Shown here in pieces: positions 1 through 6,369 of a stretch of 6,668 nucleotides of DNA. The notes under the pieces were generated by a model. The model was not told the DNA's origin. It saw only the letters and a program-made list of their open reading frames with translations, and did no database searches. A program made the translations under genes and the position numbers. The stretch is from contig CALPPK020000069.1 of assembly GCA_943325435.2 (NCBI GenBank), forward strand, positions 1-6,668, in the 5' to 3' direction. The DNA is from Bifidobacterium breve. GTDB lineage: Bacteria > Actinomycetota > Acidimicrobiia > Acidimicrobiales > Ilumatobacteraceae. Position 1 is the stretch's first letter, and each line of letters begins with the position of its first letter.

Positions 1-1298
1 GAATACTCAACGGTCATGCGTGTGGAATTACCATTGGCGTTGACGGTCCCACGTACGGTTGCTGTTTCAGCATCAATATTTGTGACGGAATCAAGCGAGA
101 TTGTCGGAGTGCCTACAGGCAAAATGGCTGCAGGACGGAGTGACGCTTCGAGTGTTCCATTTCCATTTGTTCCCCAATTCAGGCCACCCCAACACCAGAC
201 TCTGTCGAATTGGTCTATGGCGCATGTGGTGCCGAGTGCTGCACTAAGAGTTTTGAATTGAGTCCCAGAGGGGACAAGTGGAGTTCTGTACGTCTTGCCG
301 CCAAGAGTTGTGCCTGTACCGAGTTCTCCAAAATCTCCGCGTCCAAAACACCAGGTTTTACCCGAGATTGTGATGACGCATGTGTGGTACCAGCCAGTTG
401 AGATGAGGGTAAGTTCTTCATCGTTCGGCACAATCATGGGCGTTGGAAACAAACTGTTTGCATACGAGTCGTTTCCGAAGAGGCCTTGATAGTTATCACC
501 CCAGCAATATCCCTTGCCTTCGGTCGACAGAGCACATGAATGTTCTAGGCCAGTTGTGATCGAAACGAACTGCACATCAGCGGGCGTAAGAACTTTGAGT
601 GGCGTAACGGACACTGCATAGGCAAAGTTGTTGGCGTATCCGATGCCTAGTTGGCCTTCACCATTTGAATGGCCCCAGCAATAGATGTTTCCCAGATTAG
701 TAACAGCACATGACGCACCACCATTGTCAAAGTCAATGACTCGCTCATTGTTTGGTATCGCAACCTTTACTGGTGTGCGCATGGGTTCTGTTTGTCCACT
801 TCCAGATTCTAGAATGTCTCCCCAACACCACAATTCGGCGTCGGTGTTGATGGCGCAACCATTGCTGTAACCACTATGCACTTCGGTAATTGTCATTTCG
901 TGAGGGAATTCAACTGCAACGGGCGTGCGCGAAGTGGTTGTGAAATAACTTCCGATGTGATGATCGCCCCAGCAGTACACCTTTCCGGAAACAGCGAGAC
1001 CACACCATGTGCGGTTTGCCCCGCCGTCAAGAGTGACAAAGCGGTCATTGTTTGGTAGTGGCACCTTTGTGGGCGTTGTTATGTTGAGTTCTCTTGATGT
1101 AGCAATGAGGTACTGGTCGCGATTGCTTCCCCAACACACGGCGGTGCCATCGGTAGTCACTGCACACACCGCGGAGTTGCCAATGTCGACACTTGAATAT
1201 GTGAACGGATCTGCCGAAGCGACTGATGATGTTGCAGCTACAGCGGCAACTGGGGTGCCGACAAGAAGAAGTGTTAGAACTAAACGGGGAATGCGCAT
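1..1298 (-). CDS. Secreted RCC1-repeat (beta-propeller) protein with Fn3-like domain, C-terminus beyond window
   Basis: The minus-strand frame from the ATG at 1298 stays open to position 1, giving 432 residues with no stop, so the gene is 3'-truncated by the window edge. Residues 1-29 form a Sec signal peptide: MRIPR basic start, hydrophobic LVLTLLLVG core, likely cleavage after ASA at 27-29. Residues about 33-390 contain seven RCC1-type repeats, each with C-x9-C followed by WG or FG; cysteine pairs are 45/55, 99/109, 148/158, 197/207, 255/265, 307/317 and 359/369. From about residue 394 an Fn3-like segment begins (SLDSVTNIDAETATVRGTVN, then NST-x-MTVEY). Seven repeats fit one complete seven-bladed propeller. 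Bacterial extracellular RCC1/Fn3 proteins are thought to be surface or binding proteins, but the ligand here is unknown. The gene lies 49 bp downstream of the CrtC/AttH-like gene on the same strand. There is no well-placed Shine-Dalgarno; see the leaderless promoter candidate. The family call is firm, the function open. Confidence 0.9.
   Translation of the reverse strand, partial: MRIPRLVLTLLLVGTPVAAVAATSSVASADPFTYSSVDIGNSAVCAVTTDGTAVCWGSNRDQYLIATSRELNITTPTKVPLPNNDRFVTLDGGANRTWCGLAVSGKVYCWGDHHIGSYFTTTSRTPVAVEFPHEMTITEVHSGYSNGCAINTDAELWCWGDILESGSGQTEPMRTPVKVAIPNNERVIDFDNGGASCAVTNLGNIYCWGHSNGEGQLGIGYANNFAYAVSVTPLKVLTPADVQFVSITTGLEHSCALSTEGKGYCWGDNYQGLFGNDSYANSLFPTPMIVPNDEELTLISTGWYHTCVITISGKTWCFGRGDFGELGTGTTLGGKTYRTPLVPSGTQFKTLSAALGTTCAIDQFDRVWCWGGLNWGTNGNGTLEASLRPAAILPVGTPTISLDSVTNIDAETATVRGTVNANGNSTRMTVEY
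186..1166 (-). repeat. Seven RCC1-type coding repeats (propeller blades)
   Basis: The array spans codons 45 to 371 of the secreted protein, counted from the first paired cysteine to the last WG. Spacing between successive first cysteines is 54, 49, 49, 58, 52 and 52 residues. Each unit carries C-[AGV]-x8-C-[WF]-G, and most have a TP-x-[KAM]-[VI] strand between units. The repeats are diverged at DNA level, except that repeats 1-2 and 3-4 linkers share a 13-base identical stretch (745-757 and 1045-1057) encoding the PNN[DE]R turn. This is a protein repeat rather than a mobile or satellite repeat. Confidence 0.85.
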
Positions 1299-1304
1299 AC
1301 CCGC

Positions 1305-1310
1305 ACAGTA
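1305..1310 (-). promoter_or_regulatory. Possible -10 box for a leaderless RCC1-protein transcript
   Basis: On the minus strand TACTGT fits the TANNNT pattern and ends 6 nt before the ATG at 1298, the distance expected when transcription starts at the start codon. Leaderless mRNAs are common in actinobacteria. It would explain why the only purine-rich stretch (GGTGGG, 1311-1316) sits 12 nt away, too far for a good ribosome-binding site. A TTGACA at 1322-1327 is only 11 bp upstream of this box, too close for a standard -35. The call rests on one short motif. Confidence 0.25.
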
Positions 1311-1347
1311 CCCACCGAATGTGTCAACGATTGAGGGTAGCGAGTTG

Positions 1348-2373
1348 CTACTCGGCAATACCCACAGGTGCGTCGTCGATAATTTGATCGAGATATTCAG
1401 ACATTCCGAAACCTGTTGCGCCTTCATGTTCTCCGGAAGTGATACGCCACTTGGTCATGCCTTCACTAATGCGTGTCATTAACCAGTTGCCATCTGGGTC
1501 TTGGCGACGATTGCGAAGGGGAATAAGGCTTTGAACTTCGCCTTCAAAATTCCACTCTTTGTTTGACTTTGATGACTTAATAACGCCCGTCACCTTGTCG
1601 TGGTAGTTGTCTTCACCAACAGTGACAGTTGAGATTTGAACGTCATCACACAAGTGAATTTGTCCGTTGTCCCAGACGAACCCGCCGCGTGAACCAGGCC
1701 CATCTTTCTTTGCAACACGGCTTGCCATAAAGCCAAGGTTTTCTCCGAAGTTTGCAGTGAGCCAGCGGTAGTACCACGGTGCTTGCCAGAATCGTGGTCC
1801 CCACGAATGGTCACGCAATCCGAAACCGTTGATTGCGAATTCTTCGTCACCAACACGAATGGATCCTGTTGCTGTAACCAGTTGTTCGTAGTGGCCTTTT
1901 GCAAATTCTTCACCGGGGGCTTCATGTGGCACATCTGGTTCGCCGCCGAACATGCTTGGCTTGCCCTGACCGGTGAACGTGATGTGTGCTTCACACTCTG
2001 CAAACGGGTTATTGGCAAATGCTTTCTTTGGGTCTGCCATGTCATGTGGGTTGTCAAGCACAACAACTTTGCCGACATAGTCAATGCGTAGTTCTTCAAA
2101 TGGTTTGACCATTGTCCATGTGAGACCGCCAGCATCAAGTGCGTCGTTGTTGTCAATGTTTGGACGCTTGAACATGAAGCCGACTCGACCATTTGGCAAG
2201 TAGATGCAGATGGTCATCTCTGCATAGCCCTCGTTCGCACGGTTGCCCATGCGGAACCATCCGCCCACTAGTGTAGCTGGGTCGAAACAATTTATGTACA
2301 TGCTTTCGTTGAAGTTCGACTCTGGGCCGAGTTCATGCATGTATTCGTCTGCTGGGTCTAGTCGTACTGCCAT
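1348..2373 (-). CDS. CrtC/AttH-type lipocalin-like protein (DUF7064/7065-like), unknown activity
   Basis: This is a 341-residue soluble protein with no signal peptide or membrane segment. It is rich in beta-strand-like stretches and aromatic residues. The clearest signature is GFGLRDHSWGPRFW at about 183-196, followed by an aromatic WYYRWL stretch. It also has HYEQ at 161-164, NGRVGFMF near 61-68 and a late GFGMSEYLD at 321-329. I associate the G-x-G-x-RDHSWG-x-R block with the two-lobed lipocalin-like superfamily that includes hydroxyneurosporene synthase (CrtC) and AttH, specifically the uncharacterised DUF7064/7065 group. That assignment is from memory, not a search. The start is supported by AAGG at 2381-2384, 7 nt before the ATG. 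It lies 34 bp after the SDR gene, so the two are probably cotranscribed. Binding or conversion of a hydrophobic substrate is an inference; no reaction can be assigned. Confidence 0.75.
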   Translation of the reverse strand: MAVRLDPADEYMHELGPESNFNESMYINCFDPATLVGGWFRMGNRANEGYAEMTICIYLPNGRVGFMFKRPNIDNNDALDAGGLTWTMVKPFEELRIDYVGKVVVLDNPHDMADPKKAFANNPFAECEAHITFTGQGKPSMFGGEPDVPHEAPGEEFAKGHYEQLVTATGSIRVGDEEFAINGFGLRDHSWGPRFWQAPWYYRWLTANFGENLGFMASRVAKKDGPGSRGGFVWDNGQIHLCDDVQISTVTVGEDNYHDKVTGVIKSSKSNKEWNFEGEVQSLIPLRNRRQDPDGNWLMTRISEGMTKWRITSGEHEGATGFGMSEYLDQIIDDAPVGIAE

Positions 2374-2407
2374 AGCCGTACCTTAGAACAACAGTGCTGC
2401 CGAATTA

Positions 2408-3226
2408 TCAGCCGCCCGCAACGCGCGCTTGCAAGCGTCGCATGCCAGAAAGCCAACGGTCACGGTCGTCCACTTTGCGTTTTTCGTATGTGTGAACCTC
2501 GGGGTGAGGCATCACCAAGAACTTCTCGGCAACGATGGTGTTATAGACAATGTCTGCAACCTCTGCTGGCTCGAGCACGACCCCTGAAGCCTTGACAGCG
2601 CTTCCACCGTCAGTGTTTCCGATACCTGGTACTGCGTCTGGCGGGTTCAACATGTTTGTGTTGACTCCTTGAGGGCACAGTGTTGTGACACGAACTCCAC
2701 GGTCGCCGTACGTAATGGAGAGCCATTCAGCAAATGCAACTGCGCCATGCTTTGTAACGCTGTATGGGCCACTGCCAATCTGTGACAACAAGCCTGCTGC
2801 AGATGCAGTGCTGCAGAAATATCCTTCGCCGGCAGCTAACCATTCGCCCATGAGATGTTTTGCAGCCCACCTATGTGAATGCAAGTTGATGTTCATCGCA
2901 GTTTCCCACGTCACTTCATCTGTTGATTCAAGATCAGTGCCCATTCCGACACCTGCATTTGCATAGAACAAATCAATAAAGCCGAACTTTGCGCGAGCGG
3001 CTTCGATCAGTGAAACGTTGCCAGCTTCAGATCCGATATCGGCAACAACCGCAAACGCGCTATCAGGACGGATGGAGTTGAGTTCCTTTTCGATGATCTC
3101 AAGATTCTTCGCATCGCGGTCAGCGACTACTACACGAGCGCCTGCTGCATGGAATCGTCTGGCCAGGGCGGCACCAATTCCATTTGCTGCGCCTGTTACT
3201 ACGGTGGTCTTGCCCTCAAAATTCAT
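2408..3226 (-). CDS. Short-chain dehydrogenase/reductase (classical SDR)
   Basis: This 272-residue NAD(P)-dependent oxidoreductase has a Rossmann fold. The N-terminus MNFEGKTTVVTG leads into the cofactor motif TGAANGIG (residues 11-18). VVADRD places Asp36 at the end of beta-2, which in this family usually favours NAD(H). YANAG gives the structural NAG at 90-92. The catalytic residues are Ser142 (STASAAGLL), Tyr155 and Lys159 (YSVTK), with Asn114 in MNINLHS completing the tetrad. PQGVNT at about 185-190 is the usual post-catalytic strand. A 24-residue upstream extension to 3298 is open, but it does not look like SDR sequence. The ATG at 3226 has AAGG 8 nt upstream and begins exactly where the family does. 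The substrate is unknown. The adjacent CrtC/AttH-like gene suggests a joint pathway on a lipid, isoprenoid or steroid-like alcohol or ketone, which is inference. Confidence 0.92.
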   Translation of the reverse strand: MNFEGKTTVVTGAANGIGAALARRFHAAGARVVVADRDAKNLEIIEKELNSIRPDSAFAVVADIGSEAGNVSLIEAARAKFGFIDLFYANAGVGMGTDLESTDEVTWETAMNINLHSHRWAAKHLMGEWLAAGEGYFCSTASAAGLLSQIGSGPYSVTKHGAVAFAEWLSITYGDRGVRVTTLCPQGVNTNMLNPPDAVPGIGNTDGGSAVKASGVVLEPAEVADIVYNTIVAEKFLVMPHPEVHTYEKRKVDDRDRWLSGMRRLQARVAGG

Positions 3227-3234
3227 AATTAAGA

Positions 3235-3238
3235 CCTT
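3235..3238 (-). promoter_or_regulatory. Ribosome-binding site that fixes the SDR start
   Basis: The minus strand reads AAGG, then eight bases, then the ATG at 3226. It selects that codon over the in-frame ATG at 3298. The same AAGG core precedes the next gene in the pair (2381-2384), so it looks like the normal signal in this genome. Confidence 0.6.
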
Positions 3239-3360
3239 ATGGCACGAGTCACGGGAGAAATGCACCAGAGGTGCCGAAGTGCACACCTGTTGGGTCATGC
3301 CATCTGTACGATGTGTGTATCGGGCGGAACCGAGAAATCGGGCAATCCGTTCGATACCGA

Positions 3361-3366
3361 GAGGAG
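3361..3366 (+). promoter_or_regulatory. Strong Shine-Dalgarno for the small plus-strand gene
   Basis: GAGGAG sits 6 nt before the ATG at 3373 and is the best ribosome-binding site in the window. It picks this start over the in-frame ATG at 3271, which would add 34 residues of non-helical, Arg- and Cys-containing sequence with no such signal. Confidence 0.7.
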
Positions 3367-3372
3367 CACCAC

Positions 3373-3543
3373 ATGATCGATACTCACGACACAGTGATAA
3401 CAGAGGCGCTTGCCGTCATCGACAAAGCACTCGCTGAAATGTTGCGCCGTGAATTGGTGTCAGCTGTTGAAGTGGGCGACTTGTTGCTCGACCTTCGTGG
3501 CTTGCTCACTGCGAGCGTCGCCACCACCGTCGCTGCCGTTTAG
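3373..3543 (+). CDS. Small hypothetical helical protein (56 aa)
   Basis: I do not recognise this protein. It has 56 residues, starts MIDTHDTVIT and ends TTVAAV. The central part is predicted by eye to be two amphipathic helices: EALAVIDKALAEMLRRELVS (about 11-30) and VEVGDLLLDLRGLL (about 32-45). They have a heptad-like leucine/alanine pattern and no cysteine, signal peptide or transmembrane segment. The strong GAGGAG site and codon choice like the neighbours (TTG and CTC leucine, GAA glutamate, GTC/GCC late) argue that it is real. It is the only plus-strand gene and diverges from the SDR gene. Its last 38 bp overlap the end of the acyltransferase gene antiparallel. A coiled-coil adaptor or regulator is possible but unsupported. 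Confidence 0.65.
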   Translation: MIDTHDTVITEALAVIDKALAEMLRRELVSAVEVGDLLLDLRGLLTASVATTVAAV

Positions 3544-4963
3544 TAGCGCTCTCTTCAGTCTTTGAGGCCGAAGATGAATTTTCGCGCGCAGGTGCGAACG
3601 CAGATAATTCTGTAAATGCTTGTGACAATGAGTCACGCAACAATGACGGGCTTTCTACGGCTGCCTCGTCAATATTGATTCCGCAATCAAGGCTTCCCAA
3701 ATACGACATCAATGTCACATTGAATGCGACCCCGCCTAAAGGACCGACTGGGTAGTTCTCTAAGAGTTGCGAGCCAGCCATAAACAAGGGGACTCCGGCA
3801 CTTCGCACATTTGAAGTTGCAAAATCAACCGTTTCGGCTTGTGAACGTGCAAGGCGAGTAACGATGGATGTCGGCACTACTGCAGAAATGGTGGCTAGTG
3901 CTTCTAGTCCAGAGGCTTCGGCTCCAGTTCGGGCGGCAATAAGAATCTCATTGATTGCAGAGAACCGTTCTTCGATTGGCATGTCAGCAGTAGGTACCAG
4001 CATTCGCGCAAGAGTGAATGCATTGCTTCCACTGCTCTCATTTCGGGTACTGATTGCCATTGATGCACGCAATGATTCAACTGGTGCACCTAATTCGCGA
4101 TGGTATTTCCCGGCCGCATGTGACACGGCAGTGATGAATGAAGTATTCAATGTTCCGCCAAGTGCTTTTGCCGCACCACGCATGTCGTAATACGAGACTC
4201 GAGTTGTTTCGAGACGACGACGCAAAGAGCGTGATGTCCACAACGGGGATCGTGATGCATCGACTTCGTTTAGCTGCGCAATAAGACTCTTCACAGTTGT
4301 AGAAGTAGAAGTGCCAATGCTTCCAATCAGTGATGGATCAGACAACACATCTCGAACTTGGCGTAGTAGGGCTATTGGTAACCGCAACGAATCAGTCATA
4401 GCGCCACGAAGCGCTTCTGTCGCGTCTGGTTCTGTAGCGGTGTGGGCTGAATTAACAAGTTCAGGATCAATCGGAGGTAACGGTGGTGGGTCGCGCTGCA
4501 AGTCGAGATATTGCATTGACAGTTCCACTCCGCCTTGACCATCTGTAACGGTGTGATGAAGTTTTTGAACAAGAGCACTACGGCCACCACGTAGCCCGTC
4601 AACAATGATGAAGTGCCACAGAGGACGTGAGCGGTCGAACGGATCAGCAACGAGCAATGTGGTGAGGTCAAGAAGTTGGCGCATATCGCCAGGCTCTGGC
4701 AATGAAATGTTGCGAACGTGATAGCGAATATCAAACGACGGGTCATCGACCCAAGTTGGGTTCCCAAGATTTCCTGGTGCAGGAAGAACGCGTCGGCGTA
4801 GGCGCGGGAAGAGAATTGAAGTGCGTTCCATGCGGGCATACAACGCATCCATATTTGGCGGCCGGTCAAGAATGGTGATGTTTGCGAAGGTTGATGCGAG
4901 GTAGGGGTCTTTTTCTAACCGCCACATCAGTGACTCTGTATCGCTCATCCGCTTGTCGCTCAT
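3506..4963 (-). CDS. Wax ester synthase / diacylglycerol O-acyltransferase (WS/DGAT)
   Basis: This 485-residue protein has the normal family length. It transfers a fatty acyl group from acyl-CoA to diacylglycerol or a fatty alcohol, forming triacylglycerol or wax ester at the inner membrane face or lipid droplet. The condensation-type active site HHxxxDG is intact: H136-H137-TVT-D141-G142, where the second His is the general base in characterised members. The N-terminus RMSDTESLMWRLE (5-17) and the PLW motif (114-116) are family-typical. The C-terminal WS/DGAT domain is visible as ATSNVRSAGVPLF (382-394), NYPVGPLGG (403-411) and YLGSLDCGINID (421-432). At LNTSF (272-276) the frequent Asn-Asp is Asn-Thr. 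The chain ends in a Ser-rich linker and a basic, Trp-containing KRQRRWWRRSQ tail. The gene follows the PAP2 gene by 12 bp, with AGG 8 nt before its ATG. Preference for TAG or wax ester cannot be read from sequence. Confidence 0.93.
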   Translation of the reverse strand: MSDKRMSDTESLMWRLEKDPYLASTFANITILDRPPNMDALYARMERTSILFPRLRRRVLPAPGNLGNPTWVDDPSFDIRYHVRNISLPEPGDMRQLLDLTTLLVADPFDRSRPLWHFIIVDGLRGGRSALVQKLHHTVTDGQGGVELSMQYLDLQRDPPPLPPIDPELVNSAHTATEPDATEALRGAMTDSLRLPIALLRQVRDVLSDPSLIGSIGTSTSTTVKSLIAQLNEVDASRSPLWTSRSLRRRLETTRVSYYDMRGAAKALGGTLNTSFITAVSHAAGKYHRELGAPVESLRASMAISTRNESSGSNAFTLARMLVPTADMPIEERFSAINEILIAARTGAEASGLEALATISAVVPTSIVTRLARSQAETVDFATSNVRSAGVPLFMAGSQLLENYPVGPLGGVAFNVTLMSYLGSLDCGINIDEAAVESPSLLRDSLSQAFTELSAFAPARENSSSASKTEESATKRQRRWWRRSQ

Positions 4964-4975
4964 AGAGCCAACCTA

Positions 4976-5494
4976 CTAGCCAATAATTGAGGAAATGATT
5001 GGGACTGCGATAGCCCCTAGAACTGCGCCAGTAATGACGCCGCCAACAATGTCTGAGAGGTGATGAATGCGGACCACGACACGGCTCAGTGCAACAACGC
5101 TGGCCATTGCAATCCACAGAATTGCAAGAGGGAAGCCGGTCATAGAGACAAGGATCATTGCGGCAAAGGTTGCAGATGAAGCGTGACCACTGGGGAAACT
5201 AGAAGTGCTCGGTGTGCGCACATCAAATCGATCATCGCCAGACACGGTGGGTCGTTCACGGCGAAAAATTCTCTTCACGCCTTGGTTGACAATGATGCTC
5301 TCAGCACCAAGTGCAACAGAGAGTGCGATGGCTTGATGAAATCGTTGCATTGAACCGATGGCGTAGAGCAATCCGGTGACATGCCAAACAATGCTGAAGT
5401 CGCCAACTGTGCTTGCGATTCCAAAAATAGTTTTCGTAATTGGGTTCACACGTAGGGGTTCGAGAATGCGGTCTCCGGCAGTATCAAAACTCAT
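4976..5494 (-). CDS. PAP2-superfamily lipid phosphatase, membrane protein
   Basis: This 172-residue integral membrane phosphatase has all three PAP2 signatures: K-x6-RP (K74, R81-P82), PSGH (101-104) and SR-x5-H-x3-D (S137-R138, H144, D148). The nucleophile is H144 and the leaving-group acid is H104. Hydrophobic stretches at about 34-49, 55-72, 105-120, 121-136 and 149-171 suggest about five membrane segments, and the small size matches compact bacterial members. The family removes phosphate from phosphatidate, prenyl diphosphates or related lipids. The neighbouring WS/DGAT points to phosphatidate to diacylglycerol, which is inference. The start ATG overlaps the stop of the hydrolase gene as ATGA (5491-5494). 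No Shine-Dalgarno is visible, so translation probably depends on reinitiation from the upstream gene. Confidence 0.93.
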   Translation of the reverse strand: MSFDTAGDRILEPLRVNPITKTIFGIASTVGDFSIVWHVTGLLYAIGSMQRFHQAIALSVALGAESIIVNQGVKRIFRRERPTVSGDDRFDVRTPSTSSFPSGHASSATFAAMILVSMTGFPLAILWIAMASVVALSRVVVRIHHLSDIVGGVITGAVLGAIAVPIISSIIG

Positions 5495-6369
5495 GACAGC
5501 GTTGCGATAACAGTGGCGACGTATTGAGAGATTAACTCTGGTTTTTCGAGCGGTCCGAAATGTCCTACTTCATCCCAACGTACATACGTGCTTGCTGGAA
5601 TTCTTTCTGCAACCGTGATTGCAAATGTTGATGGTTGAAAAGGTGCTATTGCTCCGGACAAAACCCACACAGGAGTTGTAATGGAGGGAAGCGAATTCCA
5701 CGCACCGTGTGATCCACCCGTTTCGTATGTGCGTGCTTCATGTTCGGGAAGACATTTCAATTCAATATCCCCGTCGGCTGTTGGTTTGAATCCGTGACGA
5801 ACATATGCCTCGCGAGCAACAGCATTAAACGCAGCCATCGGTGGCTTTGCCGCGAAGTTTTCAATGGCAGCTTCGAAAGTTGGGAAACGACTGCGCCGTT
5901 TTCTTGCACCAGCGGGAAGTGGACTTTCAGGGCGCTCGCCTGCATCGGGATCTGGTGGGGGAAAGACGATTGGTTCAAAGACAAAAAGTGCTTTGAAGAG
6001 GTGCGGTTCGCCATGGGCTGCCATCAGCAAGCTTGCGCCACCCATGGAGTGGCCGATACCAACGATTGGTTCGTTGTGTTGGGCATATAAATGACGAGCT
6101 GCAGCAAGCGCATCGAGACCGTATTGATCCCACGTCATAGTTGCCGGATCAACTGTTTCTGCGTCGCCATAACCGCGGTGATCAAGACCAACTACATGAT
6201 GTTGCGAATTCAGTGAATGTGCGACAGGTTCCCAGCAATGTGCGTGAAAACCAGTGGCATGAGACAACAGCACGGGGGAACCGGTTCCGCCGAAATCATG
6301 CATAGCGATAGTGACACCATCGACAGATGAAATCAGACTTGCGTCGTTACACGCAATGTTGTGTGTCAT
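5491..6369 (-). CDS. Alpha/beta-hydrolase fold protein (putative esterase/lipase)
   Basis: This 292-residue cytoplasmic protein has no signal peptide. The nucleophile elbow is GHSMGG (106-111, Ser108), the oxyanion-hole segment is SHATGFH (36-42), and DHRGYG (63-68) is the usual beta-4 loop. The catalytic His is probably His270 in VGHFGPLEKP. The acid is less clear: the usual post-beta-7 site reads SGAIAPFQP with no Asp or Glu, while Glu132 in VFEPIVFP follows beta-6 and could serve. A Pro/Arg-rich cap insertion (about 137-165) follows. The gene is joined to both neighbours by ATGA overlaps. Possible roles are lipase, acyl-ester hydrolase or thioesterase acting on the lipids handled by the operon. 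The family is certain, the substrate is not; a non-hydrolytic role is possible if the acid is missing. Confidence 0.88.
   Translation of the reverse strand: MTHNIACNDASLISSVDGVTIAMHDFGGTGSPVLLSHATGFHAHCWEPVAHSLNSQHHVVGLDHRGYGDAETVDPATMTWDQYGLDALAAARHLYAQHNEPIVGIGHSMGGASLLMAAHGEPHLFKALFVFEPIVFPPPDPDAGERPESPLPAGARKRRSRFPTFEAAIENFAAKPPMAAFNAVAREAYVRHGFKPTADGDIELKCLPEHEARTYETGGSHGAWNSLPSITTPVWVLSGAIAPFQPSTFAITVAERIPASTYVRWDEVGHFGPLEKPELISQYVATVIATLS

Larger units (their letters stand above)
3227..3372. other. Divergent intergenic region, presumed promoters for SDR pair and small gene
   Basis: These 146 bp separate two divergently transcribed genes, so promoters in both directions are expected. 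I find no strong consensus. On the minus strand TTGCCC and GATACA, separated by 18 bp, are a weak sigma-70-like pair. On the plus strand TACGAT at 3307-3312 fits TANNNT but has no good -35. A short CCGA-GAAA-TCGG hairpin with a GNRA-type loop lies in the presumed 5' leader of the plus-strand gene. No operator can be named. Confidence 0.4.

Noticed and set aside
745..1057. 13-base identical direct repeat 300 bp apart, considered as a recombination or attachment site
   Set aside because: Both copies encode the same PNN[DE]R turn in the RCC1 repeats, so coding constraint or repeat ancestry explains them.
1322..1327. TTGACA on the minus strand, considered as a -35 box
   Set aside because: The nearest TANNNT box is only 11 bp away, and the standard 16-18 bp spacing gives no -10-like sequence.
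1337..1351. GTAGC-AACTC-GCTAC stem-loop at the stop codon of the CrtC/AttH-like gene, considered as a terminator
   Set aside because: The stem is only 5 bp, includes the stop codon and has no T-tract after it.
1009..1482. 157-codon plus-strand open frame
   Set aside because: It crosses the start of the RCC1 gene and the end of the CrtC/AttH-like gene in antisense, and its translation shows no domain. Both minus-strand genes are clearly real.
1590..2192. 200-codon minus-strand open frame in another phase
   Set aside because: It lies wholly inside the CrtC/AttH-like gene and is a low-complexity Thr/Gln/Ser-rich translation with no family signature: a shadow.
3227..3298. 24-residue N-terminal extension of the SDR gene to the ATG at 3298
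   Set aside because: The family N-terminus begins at the Met encoded at 3226, which has AAGG 8 nt upstream. The extension has no SDR-like or targeting features.
3271..3372. Longer start for the small plus-strand gene at 3271
   Set aside because: The added residues are unlike the helical body, and there is no ribosome-binding site; GAGGAG precedes the ATG at 3373.
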